DNA from: Caldithrix sp.
GTDB taxonomy: Bacteria; Zhuqueibacterota; Zhuqueibacteria; Oceanimicrobiales; Oceanimicrobiaceae
DNA: 5,303 nucleotides
Assembly: GCA_004357015.1 (NCBI GenBank)
Contig: SMXE01000097.1
Span: 1-5,303 of the forward strand
Direction: 5' to 3'
In this document: positions 1 through 5,303 of the stretch, one piece after another
Layout of the letters: each line of letters begins with the position of its first letter
How positions within the stretch are numbered: the first letter of the stretch is position 1
The notes under the pieces: model-generated
What the model was told of the DNA's origin: nothing
Databases searched by the model: none
The model's input: only the letters and a program-made list of their open reading frames with translations
Made by a program: the position numbers and the translations under genes

Positions 1-111
1 GAATAGACGAACTCACTGGCCAAAACTGCTGCGCCACATCCCGCCGATTCCAGAAACTTGACATCGGATTTACTGCGATTAAAGGGGATATCAGCCAGCG
101 GAATGAGTGAA
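1..111 (-). pseudogene. Glycosyltransferase gene fragment (direct repeat, left copy)
   Basis: This stretch is 110/111 identical to 4300-4410 in the same orientation and, on the minus strand, encodes the same residues 237-273 (SLIPLADIPFNRSK and on), with one Lys-to-Glu change in ASKFVYSN. Beyond 111 the minus-strand frame continues for about 20 unrelated codons to a TGA at 173-171, with no ATG and no N-terminal glycosyltransferase domain. It is therefore the internal part of a glycosyltransferase copy that lost its 5' half. Its C-terminal part, if present, lies left of the window. It may be a genuine partial duplication or an assembly artefact at a contig end. Confidence 0.85.
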
Positions 112-144
112 CTTACCCAAATGACAGGGCAAAAGGATTTGGCA

Positions 145-255
145 ATGCGAGTTGTTTTCAACTGCACATTTCACAACTTTCACCGCGAATATTGCGAGAG
201 CATCGCTGAAGAAATCGCCCGCAGAGATGGCGAGGCTATCGTTCGGCAAGCGTAA
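145..255 (+). pseudogene. Truncated 5' end of a plus-strand gene (36 codons)
   Basis: An ATG at 145 is preceded by a good Shine-Dalgarno (AAAGGA, 132-137) at 7 nt spacing. It opens a frame beginning MRVVFNCTFHNFHREYCESI and continuing AEEIARRDGEAIVRQA to a TAA at 253-255. The pattern of a short hydrophobic strand followed by an amphipathic helix and a second strand (MRVVFN...SIAEEIARRDGEAIV) is the usual opening of a Rossmann-type or GT-B transferase. I suspect the N-terminus of a glycosyl- or glycerophosphotransferase-like enzyme but cannot name the family. It stops 19 nt short of the convergent dehydrogenase stop, far too short for a domain, so it looks cut off by a rearrangement. A genuine 36-residue peptide is the alternative. 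Confidence 0.45.
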
Positions 256-274
256 CCTCTTTAATGGGAGGCTG

Positions 275-1384
275 CTAATAGATGGCCTGCAGAACCGACA
301 AAACGTCGGCTCTGGACAATGGAGTCGCAGAATTAGTCATCCTCTGAGCGGTGCAACTTAGCCTGGCAATTTCCGGAAGCTCATCTCGCGAAACGCCAAA
401 CTCGGCTAAACGAGACTTCAGAATGGGTTTTGGTGTTTCCGTAATTTGTTTATCGAGCTCGGTTTCAGAACTGAGATTCAAATTTTTTACAAGAAAATTA
501 AGATGTTCTGAAAGCAGTGACCGATTTAACTTGATAAGAGGAAGGAGGGGCAATGCAGCGGCCAATCCATGCGGAATGCCAAACTTCAGGGTCAGGGGAT
601 AGCTGATGGCATGTGCCGTGGCCGTCTGAGTCAAGGAAATTGCCAAGCCGGCCAGACTCGCAGCTCGCAGCAGATCCCTGCGAACGGAAGCCTCTTTCGG
701 GTTTTGTTTCAGGCGGGGCACGTTCTGCAAAATGAGCATAATCGCCTCGAGGGCGAAACCGGTCGCGGCATCGTTGGCGTTCTTGTTCCAGAGCGCTTCA
801 AAACTGTGCGAAAGAGCATCGAGCGACGAGATCAAAGATAGGTCGAGCGGTAGGCTCAGAGTCAAGGAGGCGTCGAGAATGGCTGCGCTCGGGTAGAGCT
901 GATCGTTACTGAGCGAGCGTTTGATCCCATCCTTCCTATCCCAAATAGTGGCCCATTTGGTTACTTCGCTGCCGGTGCCGTGTGTAGTTGGAATGCAAAC
1001 CATAGGCACGTTGCTGGTAATGCCGCCATCCCAGCCGAACAGTTGTTCGAGCTCATGACACTCGGCCTGAGATGCCATCCTGATCGCCTTGCCGGTATCC
1101 AGCACCGAGCCGCCGCCTATCGCCACCAGACTGTCGAATTTTTGTCTACGGGTGCGGGTGATCGCGGCTTGCATTTGCTCACAGGTCGGATGCGGCTGGA
1201 TGTCGCCCATGACCGGCGCATTTGGGAAAATGCCAGAAAGTCCCAGTCGACTGGCTGTGCCGCGCGATGTTACGAGTAGCGGGCGACTCACCCCTTGGCG
1301 GGCCAGGGCGTCAAAGCAAGCACCCTGCCAATCGTCTGTGATGATGATTTCAACCGGGTTATCTGAGTTCGACATAGCACTCAT
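275..1384 (-). CDS. Iron-type alcohol dehydrogenase, probable phosphonoacetaldehyde reductase
   Basis: A 369-residue group III (iron-containing) alcohol dehydrogenase. Visible motifs are the nucleotide-binding AIGGGSVLDTGKA (88-100), PTTHGTGSE (132-140) and a complete metal-ligand set inferred from family positions: D189 and H193 in SSLDALSHSFEALW, H258 in TATAHAISYP, and H272 in GIPHGLA. The position directly after pepM and ppd, with an ATGA overlap, makes phosphonoacetaldehyde the likely substrate and 2-hydroxyethylphosphonate the product. PhpC of phosphinothricin biosynthesis is the precedent for this reaction. No aminotransferase gene is present in the window, so 2-aminoethylphosphonate is not the predicted product unless the enzyme lies elsewhere. 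The start is the ATG at 1384, with AGG 4 nt upstream; an in-frame ATG at 1375 is an alternative. Substrate and cofactor (NADH or NADPH) cannot be read directly. No terminator hairpin is evident after the TAG at 277-275. Confidence 0.88.
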   Translation of the reverse strand: MSAMSNSDNPVEIIITDDWQGACFDALARQGVSRPLLVTSRGTASRLGLSGIFPNAPVMGDIQPHPTCEQMQAAITRTRRQKFDSLVAIGGGSVLDTGKAIRMASQAECHELEQLFGWDGGITSNVPMVCIPTTHGTGSEVTKWATIWDRKDGIKRSLSNDQLYPSAAILDASLTLSLPLDLSLISSLDALSHSFEALWNKNANDAATGFALEAIMLILQNVPRLKQNPKEASVRRDLLRAASLAGLAISLTQTATAHAISYPLTLKFGIPHGLAAALPLLPLIKLNRSLLSEHLNFLVKNLNLSSETELDKQITETPKPILKSRLAEFGVSRDELPEIARLSCTAQRMTNSATPLSRADVLSVLQAIY

Positions 1385-2517
1385 ACAACCTGGTCGTGCA
1401 AGAAATCCATGAAGGCGGCTTTGTTAGCAGTGGTAGACACAGTCGGTCGCCCGAGATCGACGCGGGAGCCAGGCTGCACGACGACTTCAAGAAAAGCCGG
1501 ACCATCGACTTGTCGAAATTTGTTCAGAATATGCTTGAGACCCTCCTCTGAATCAGCGTGAAAGCAGCGACGGTAGCCAGAGCCCCGAACTACTTCTGAC
1601 AGACTCACTGTATTGATGGCTGTGGCCTGCCCGCCCACGGACTCATGCACACCGTTATTGATCAGGATGTGCTTGAAATTGCGCGGGCGGCATTTGCCTA
1701 CAGTGGGCAGGATTCCCATGTGCATGAGCAGCGCTCCGTCGCCGTCGACACAGTACACCGAGCGCTCGGGCTGTGCAAGTGCAATCCCCAGGGCGATCGC
1801 CGAAGCGTGCCCCATCGACCCAACGGTAAGGAAATCCTGCTCATGACCTTCTCGTCGGTGCGCCCGAATTTCAAACAGCTCGCGTGAGGCCTTGCCGGTG
1901 GTGGCGACGACAACTGCATTAGCGTCGAGTTGACCGACCAGTACCTTGAGGGCCGCCTCACGTGAGAAAGCCGGCGCTGGCAGTCCTGAAGCACGCTTTT
2001 CTGAAGTAAAAACACCCTTACGAAGGAGGAGAACGAAAGGTTGATTTTTCGACAACGCGGTACGAAGCCCAAGTGAAATTATGTTGACCGGGTCGTTGTC
2101 TGTTTTGGACAGAATGCAATAGGGGACACCCATTGCGTTCAGCAGGTCACATTGAATTTGACCTTGCTTCAAATGCTGCGGCTCATCCTTAACTCCCGGC
2201 TCGCCGCGCCACCCTACCATGACCAGCATGGGAATGGCGTAAACCTCAGGAGCGCACAACGACAGCAGTGGATTGACAGCGTTGCCCAGACCCGAGTTCT
2301 GCATATAAACCAACGGCAGGGTTCCGGTGCCGAGATGATACCCGGCCGCCAGCGCGACTGCACTGCCTTCGTTGGGGGCGATGACGTGCCGTTCCACCGG
2401 CAACCGGTCATCAACGGCAGCGCAAAAATCTTTTAAGAGGGAATCCGGTACGCCGGTGAAGAACTCCACGCCCTGTTGCAGAAGGAAGTCGAGCAGCTCT
2501 ACGGCACGAATACTCAT
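1381..2517 (-). CDS. aepY: Phosphonopyruvate decarboxylase (ThDP-dependent)
   Basis: A 378-residue cytosolic thiamine-diphosphate enzyme that decarboxylates phosphonopyruvate to phosphonoacetaldehyde and CO2. This irreversible step pulls the unfavourable PEP mutase reaction forward. The N-terminal PYR domain carries the catalytic-type glutamate in [19 protein letters not shown] (E50) and the family segment [14 protein letters not shown] (102-115). The C-terminal PP domain has VGSMGHAS (232-239) and the Mg/ThDP motif running from GDG (259-261) to NNG (287-289), followed by HESVGGQ. Length matches the family norm of about 375-400. The frame is open upstream to 2694, but that part is the shadow of pepM; the ATG at 2517 gives the expected [12 protein letters not shown] start and overlaps the pepM stop by ATGA. 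Its own stop overlaps the next gene in the same way. There is no free Shine-Dalgarno, so translation is probably coupled. Confidence 0.95.
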   Translation of the reverse strand: MSIRAVELLDFLLQQGVEFFTGVPDSLLKDFCAAVDDRLPVERHVIAPNEGSAVALAAGYHLGTGTLPLVYMQNSGLGNAVNPLLSLCAPEVYAIPMLVMVGWRGEPGVKDEPQHLKQGQIQCDLLNAMGVPYCILSKTDNDPVNIISLGLRTALSKNQPFVLLLRKGVFTSEKRASGLPAPAFSREAALKVLVGQLDANAVVVATTGKASRELFEIRAHRREGHEQDFLTVGSMGHASAIALGIALAQPERSVYCVDGDGALLMHMGILPTVGKCRPRNFKHILINNGVHESVGGQATAINTVSLSEVVRGSGYRRCFHADSEEGLKHILNKFRQVDGPAFLEVVVQPGSRVDLGRPTVSTTANKAAFMDFLHDQVV

Positions 2518-3818
2518 GCCTGTTTTGTGGAAAACAGGTTGAGCACTTCGTTTATGGACAAGCAGTACTTTTCGGAGGCGTCGGCTGCGCTTTTTGTTTC
2601 TAAGATAGATTTTGCTGTGCGCAGCATCGCCGGATAAGCACTGCGGAGCAGGTGGTTGGCGTAAATAATAATGTTCACTCCCATCTCCTGCCACTCATCC
2701 TCGCTGACGTGCGGAAATGCCGTCGGCACGACCACCAGCGGCATTTTCGTGGGAAAAGAGCGATACGCCCGGCAGAATTCAAAGATCTCATCTCCGGACG
2801 GCTCTTTGCTGTGAATCATGATGCCGTCGGCACCTGCCTCGAGATAAGTGCGTGCCCGCTTCAGAGCGTCCTCCTGTCCCTTTTTGAGGATAAGACTCTC
2901 GATTCGCGCGATGATCATAAAATCATCCGTAACCTGAGAGAGTTTGCCTTGTTCGATTTTGTGTGAAAAATTTTCGATGGTCTCTTGCTGCTGTGGGACG
3001 CTCGTGCCGAACAGCGAATTCTGCTTCAGTCCCACCTTGTCCTCGATAATCACCGTGGAAACGCCAAGCCGCTCCAGCGTTTTGATTCGGTACTTGAAAT
3101 GTTCGGTTTTGCCACCGGTATCGCCGTCCACGATGATGGGTTTGGTGGTGACTTCCAGAATATCTTCAATTGTCCGGTAGCGCGAGGTGAAGTCCACAAC
3201 TTCGATGTCGGGCTTACCTTTTGAGGTCGAATCCGTCAAACTGCTGGCCCATATGCCGTCGAATTGCCGGGTTTCCACCGCGTTGGGCACCTGAGCATTT
3301 TCGACGATTAGGCCGGTCAGTCCGCTGTGTGCCTCCAGAATCCGTACCAAGGGTTTAGCATCGAGCAGACGCCGCAGCATTTTGAGACGATAGTTGGGTG
3401 TGGTGCCGTTACCAAAATGAGCGTTAATCAACTCTGTGGAGGAGACGCCGCCAGTATAACAAGGCTCTATGAGTTTGCCGTCCCATTCCTTTAGGGTTTC
3501 AATAACCTCCTGCCGGGTTTGTCTCTGCACGCCTTCGCGCCAATCGTCTCCGTGCACGACGTACTCCGGCTTCAGCCGTCGCAGATTCGTGGTGTAGTTC
3601 AGAGTATCCTGCGGAATCACCTCCTGCACACCTTTGATATTTTCCACGATCTGACGACGATGGTCAAATGGCAAGAAAGGGAGGCGCTTGTAGCTGGCAA
3701 TGGCCTGGTCGGTCAGCAACCCGATCGTCACCCGGCCCAGCTTTCGGGCGGTGTCAATAATGTTTAAATGGCCCACGTGGATGATATCAGCAGCCATTCC
3801 TATATACACGGTCTTCAT
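2514..3818 (-). CDS. aepX: Phosphoenolpyruvate mutase with N-terminal cytidylyltransferase-like domain
   Basis: A 434-residue two-domain cytosolic enzyme. Residues 1 to about 135 are a nucleotidyltransferase of the HxGH superfamily, with HVGH at 14-17 after a start of the form [17 protein letters not shown], and VSSTEL at 125-130. Residues from about 155 are the isocitrate-lyase/PEP-mutase barrel, with GIWASSL (188-194), metal-binding DGDTGG (231-236), the PEP-mutase hallmark [10 protein letters not shown] (259-268, pattern EDKxxxKxNS), RIES (305-308) and PTAFP (365-369). The hallmark separates true mutases from the lyases and hydrolases of the fold. The mutase converts phosphoenolpyruvate to phosphonopyruvate, the C-P bond-forming step of nearly all phosphonate biosynthesis; the equilibrium favours PEP, so the next enzyme must pull it. 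The N-terminal domain probably activates a downstream phosphonate with CTP, which is inference. The stop overlaps the ppd start by ATGA. The start ATG has an AAGGCG site 8 nt upstream. Such fusions are known. Confidence 0.95.
   Translation of the reverse strand: MKTVYIGMAADIIHVGHLNIIDTARKLGRVTIGLLTDQAIASYKRLPFLPFDHRRQIVENIKGVQEVIPQDTLNYTTNLRRLKPEYVVHGDDWREGVQRQTRQEVIETLKEWDGKLIEPCYTGGVSSTELINAHFGNGTTPNYRLKMLRRLLDAKPLVRILEAHSGLTGLIVENAQVPNAVETRQFDGIWASSLTDSTSKGKPDIEVVDFTSRYRTIEDILEVTTKPIIVDGDTGGKTEHFKYRIKTLERLGVSTVIIEDKVGLKQNSLFGTSVPQQQETIENFSHKIEQGKLSQVTDDFMIIARIESLILKKGQEDALKRARTYLEAGADGIMIHSKEPSGDEIFEFCRAYRSFPTKMPLVVVPTAFPHVSEDEWQEMGVNIIIYANHLLRSAYPAMLRTAKSILETKSAADASEKYCLSINEVLNLFSTKQA
2519..2538 (-). 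promoter_or_regulatory. Hairpin abutting the ppd start codon (translational coupling candidate)
   Basis: Read on the mRNA strand, CCTGTTTT (2538-2531) and AAAACAGG (2526-2519) are exact complements around the loop CCAC. The stem ends one nucleotide before the ppd ATG (2517-2515). The only Shine-Dalgarno-like bases, AGG, lie in the 3' arm and directly next to the start, so folding would hide the initiation region. A ribosome finishing pepM at the overlapping TGA (2516-2514) would melt the stem. It also encodes the final NLFSTKQ residues of PepM. There is no T-run, so it is not an intrinsic terminator. Confidence 0.55.
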
Positions 3819-3923
3819 GATGTTCGCCTTTGAATAGAGCGTTTTAGGTACTGAACGTTATAAAAGTCGCGAATTTGCCAATGATTTTATCGGCAGGAAG
3901 AAAAGGTAACTTGAGCAGGTAAA
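3819..3923 (-). promoter_or_regulatory. Spacer before the phosphonate operon; possible weak promoter and pepM ribosome-binding site
   Basis: This 105-bp AT-rich gap lies between the glycosyltransferase stop and the pepM start. It is the only non-coding space upstream of the three overlapping phosphonate genes, so any dedicated promoter should be here. On the minus strand there is a TATAAC (3862-3857) and a TTGGCA (3881-3876), but their 13-nt spacing is too short for a good sigma-70 pair, so the promoter call is weak. The pepM ribosome-binding site is clearer: AAGGCG at 3830-3825, with 8 nt before the ATG. I see no hairpin followed by a T-run, so read-through from the glycosyltransferase is possible. 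Confidence 0.3.
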
Positions 3924-5117
3924 CTAGTTAATGCATCCCCGTGTACTTGAGTATTGTAGAAATTTTTCCGATTCACTACTTTTGCTTGCGTATTTGCACA
4001 GGCAATGTTTTGGTTGCGATGGCGCCATGAAAAGATTTCTCGCTCTGCCCAAAATGACATTAACTATGGATTTTCTAATATTTCGCAACAGCTTATCTCT
4101 ATTAGAAACCCAACTCAAATAAGTATCTTCCCACTTTTCGACATGCTGCTCGATCAAACGATTTTCAGAAACATAACGCTGGGCATTTCGAGAAAGTCGT
4201 TCAGTAAGCTCCTGACTTCTTACCAACTCGGTTAATCCATTTGCAAATTCATCGGCATTGCTAAACAAAATTCCGGTTTCGCCATTCTTAACTGAATTAG
4301 AATAGACGAACTTACTGGCCAAAACTGCTGCGCCACATCCCGCCGATTCCAGAAACTTGACATCGGATTTACTGCGATTAAAGGGGATATCAGCCAGCGG
4401 AATGAGTGAAATATCAACCTGTTGCAGGAGCTGCAAATATTCACTTCTTTGCAGCAACGGAAAGTAGCGCTTGTTTTTTGAAGCGATGGATTCAAAAATC
4501 GCCTTATCTCCAATAATCCAACTTTCCACTTGAAATCCTTCTAATTCCAATTGAACGATTGTGGTGTTGTAGGCGTCTTTTATCGTAAGCCAATCAAGGA
4601 AATGATCTTCCCCGGCCGCATATCCGATAATTATCCCTCCGTCTTTCTTCCTGCTATTGTAAGGAAAGAGTTTATCAAATTGATTCTCTAATACGACCAC
4701 TTCCGGGTGAATCTGAGAAATGACGTTAGCCAATGCTTGCGTACTGCACTGCACCGCCTGACTGGCTAAAAGACTCTGCTCAATTCGTTGCCGATAATCC
4801 GGAGGCGCCTGCTTCGCATACCGCGATTCCGGACGCAAATGCAGCAAATCATCATCGATTTCAAAAATGATTAATTTGCCCCGGGAATTTAATGCCGAGC
4901 AAACCTGCGCCAATCGCGGCGACATGGGGAGCCGTTGAATGATTAACATATCGGCATATTCAACAAGTTCGGCATACACTGCCGCATCAAGTTTGGTGAA
5001 TTTCGTCACCTGCACATTTCCTCGTCGATTCAACTGCTCTCTCGGAAAATCAAAGCGATAAGGCGAGCAAACCGGGTTGGTGGCAAATTGGTATATTTGA
5101 ATTTTATCTTTGTTCAT
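3924..5117 (-). CDS. GT-B-type glycosyltransferase (family 1/4-like)
   Basis: A 397-residue cytosolic or membrane-peripheral protein without a signal peptide. It probably transfers a sugar from a nucleotide-sugar donor to a surface glycan or glycosylated protein; donor and acceptor cannot be read from the sequence. Visible signatures are the acidic strand-turn FEIDDDLLHL (residues 85-94), often seen in GT-B enzymes of this type, and the C-terminal donor-binding half with SLIPL (237-241), KSDVKFLESAGCGAAVLAS (250-268) and NGETGILFSNADEFANGL (278-295). The last 55 or so residues, after the GT core, are basic, lack a recognisable motif and may be divergent. I prefer the ATG at 5117. The frame stays open upstream to a TTG at 5141 that overlaps the previous stop, but the residues this adds look non-conserved. 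Neither start has a convincing Shine-Dalgarno. The gene is clearly more AT-rich than the phosphonate genes. Residues 237-273 are duplicated at the left edge of the window. Confidence 0.8.
   Translation of the reverse strand: MNKDKIQIYQFATNPVCSPYRFDFPREQLNRRGNVQVTKFTKLDAAVYAELVEYADMLIIQRLPMSPRLAQVCSALNSRGKLIIFEIDDDLLHLRPESRYAKQAPPDYRQRIEQSLLASQAVQCSTQALANVISQIHPEVVVLENQFDKLFPYNSRKKDGGIIIGYAAGEDHFLDWLTIKDAYNTTIVQLELEGFQVESWIIGDKAIFESIASKNKRYFPLLQRSEYLQLLQQVDISLIPLADIPFNRSKSDVKFLESAGCGAAVLASKFVYSNSVKNGETGILFSNADEFANGLTELVRSQELTERLSRNAQRYVSENRLIEQHVEKWEDTYLSWVSNRDKLLRNIRKSIVNVILGRARNLFMAPSQPKHCLCKYASKSSESEKFLQYSSTRGCIN
4300..4410. repeat. Direct repeat, right copy (inside the intact glycosyltransferase)
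   Basis: This 111-bp segment matches positions 1-111 in the same orientation at 110 of 111 positions. The only difference is T at 4313 versus C at 14, which changes a minus-strand AAG (Lys) to GAG (Glu). It encodes residues 237-273 of the glycosyltransferase, the conserved donor-binding region. Similarity ends abruptly at 4410/4411. The other end cannot be set because the left copy runs off the window. Confidence 0.95.
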
Positions 5118-5137
5118 TATACACGAGGATGAAGCAA

Positions 5138-5302
5138 TCAAGATAGTGCAGTCACACCGATGCCATCGCCTTGAGCGATGGCATCGGTTATATGTTGAAT
5201 GGTCAATTTTAATTCGAGTAAATTTTTGAGATTCGGTTCGATTGTTAACCCGTGTTCAACGGTTCGCAGTGCCGAATCGAGATCGCCGTTGATCAACAAA
5301 AC
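5138..5302 (-). CDS. C-terminal end of a TPR-like protein (partial, 5' end outside window)
   Basis: An open minus-strand frame enters from the right edge and gives 54 codons before a TGA at 5140-5138. The peptide begins VLLINGDLDSALRTVEHGLT and continues with IEPNLKNLLELKL. The pattern G-D-x-D-x-A-L, then about 15 residues to an I-E-P-N turn, resembles the second helix and turn of a tetratricopeptide repeat. TPR proteins are protein-interaction scaffolds and are common beside glycosyltransferases in surface-glycan loci; that is family knowledge, and the role here is inferred. The stop lies 20 nt upstream of the ATG of the next gene on the same strand, so the two are probably cotranscribed. 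The last codons carry a perfect inverted repeat. With only the C-terminus visible, the call rests on one repeat-like segment. Confidence 0.6.
   Translation of the reverse strand, partial: VLLINGDLDSALRTVEHGLTIEPNLKNLLELKLTIQHITDAIAQGDGIGVTALS
5156..5188. repeat. Perfect 14-bp inverted repeat (hairpin) inside the end of the TPR-like gene
   Basis: The arms 5156-5169 (ACCGATGCCATCGC) and 5175-5188 (GCGATGGCATCGGT) are exact reverse complements around a 5-nt loop. The stem is GC-rich and stable. On the minus strand it is read as codons for TDAIAQGDGIG, 15 codons or fewer before the stop. Neither strand has a T-run after the stem, so it does not look like a standard intrinsic terminator. It could be an mRNA-stabilising or processing hairpin between the TPR-like gene and the glycosyltransferase, or a protein-binding palindrome. 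Confidence 0.75.
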
Positions 5303-5303
5303 C

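Noticed and set aside
2518..2694. N-terminal extension of the decarboxylase frame up to 2694
   Set aside because: It is an arginine- and lysine-rich shadow of the pepM 3' end. The ATG at 2517 gives the family-typical N-terminus and the ATGA overlap.
351..3767. Plus-strand open frames across the phosphonate genes
   Set aside because: They lie antisense to well-supported genes, lack domains, and are explained by GC-rich minus-strand coding.
1..4410. Circular element or terminal-overlap contig
   Set aside because: The right repeat copy is at 4300-4410, not at the right edge, and about 890 bp of different sequence follows it, so the ends do not overlap.
5115..5141. TTG start of the glycosyltransferase at 5141, overlapping the upstream stop
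   Set aside because: The eight added residues have no family look and no Shine-Dalgarno precedes the TTG; the ATG at 5117 is simpler. TTGA coupling cannot be fully excluded.
5156..5188. Intrinsic terminator for the TPR-like gene
   Set aside because: The stem lies before the stop codon and no T-run follows it on either strand.
1..5303. CRISPR array, tRNA, rRNA or transposase
   Set aside because: There are no regularly spaced short repeats, no cloverleaf-like sequence and no transposase-like protein. The only repeats are the 111-bp pair and the two hairpins.

Overview
The window is a bacterial accessory region in which everything clearly coding lies on the minus strand, so it reads from right to left. 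Base composition is mixed: the phosphonate genes are GC-rich (36 of 60 bases in 1201-1260), while the glycosyltransferase is AT-rich (22 of 60 in 4081-4140). Short Shine-Dalgarno-like sites, ATGA gene overlaps and surface-glycan neighbours fit a Gram-negative, proteobacterial-type genome. The sequence alone does not fix the taxon.

Layout in transcription order: (1) 5302-5138, the last 54 codons of a TPR-like protein, with a perfect 14-bp hairpin inside the coding sequence; (2) 5117-3924, a GT-B-type glycosyltransferase; (3) a 105-bp spacer, the only possible promoter region of the following operon; (4) 3818-2514, phosphoenolpyruvate mutase with an N-terminal cytidylyltransferase-like domain; (5) 2517-1381, phosphonopyruvate decarboxylase; (6) 1384-275, an iron-type alcohol dehydrogenase that probably reduces phosphonoacetaldehyde; (7) 1-274, a scrambled stretch. 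The last stretch holds a 111-bp near-identical copy of the middle of the glycosyltransferase gene (1-111) joined to the 5' end of an unrelated plus-strand gene that stops after 36 codons (145-255).

The three phosphonate genes overlap by ATGA at both junctions and form one compact operon. The inferred pathway is phosphoenolpyruvate to phosphonopyruvate (PepM), to phosphonoacetaldehyde plus CO2 (Ppd), to 2-hydroxyethylphosphonate (the dehydrogenase). No 2-aminoethylphosphonate transaminase is visible. The cytidylyltransferase-like domain fused to PepM could activate the end product as a CMP-phosphonate for transfer to a surface glycan, which fits the neighbouring glycosyltransferase. The pathway class is known. 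The least ordinary points are the hairpin touching the ppd start codon, the choice of reductase over transaminase, and the repeat-bounded, mosaic left end.
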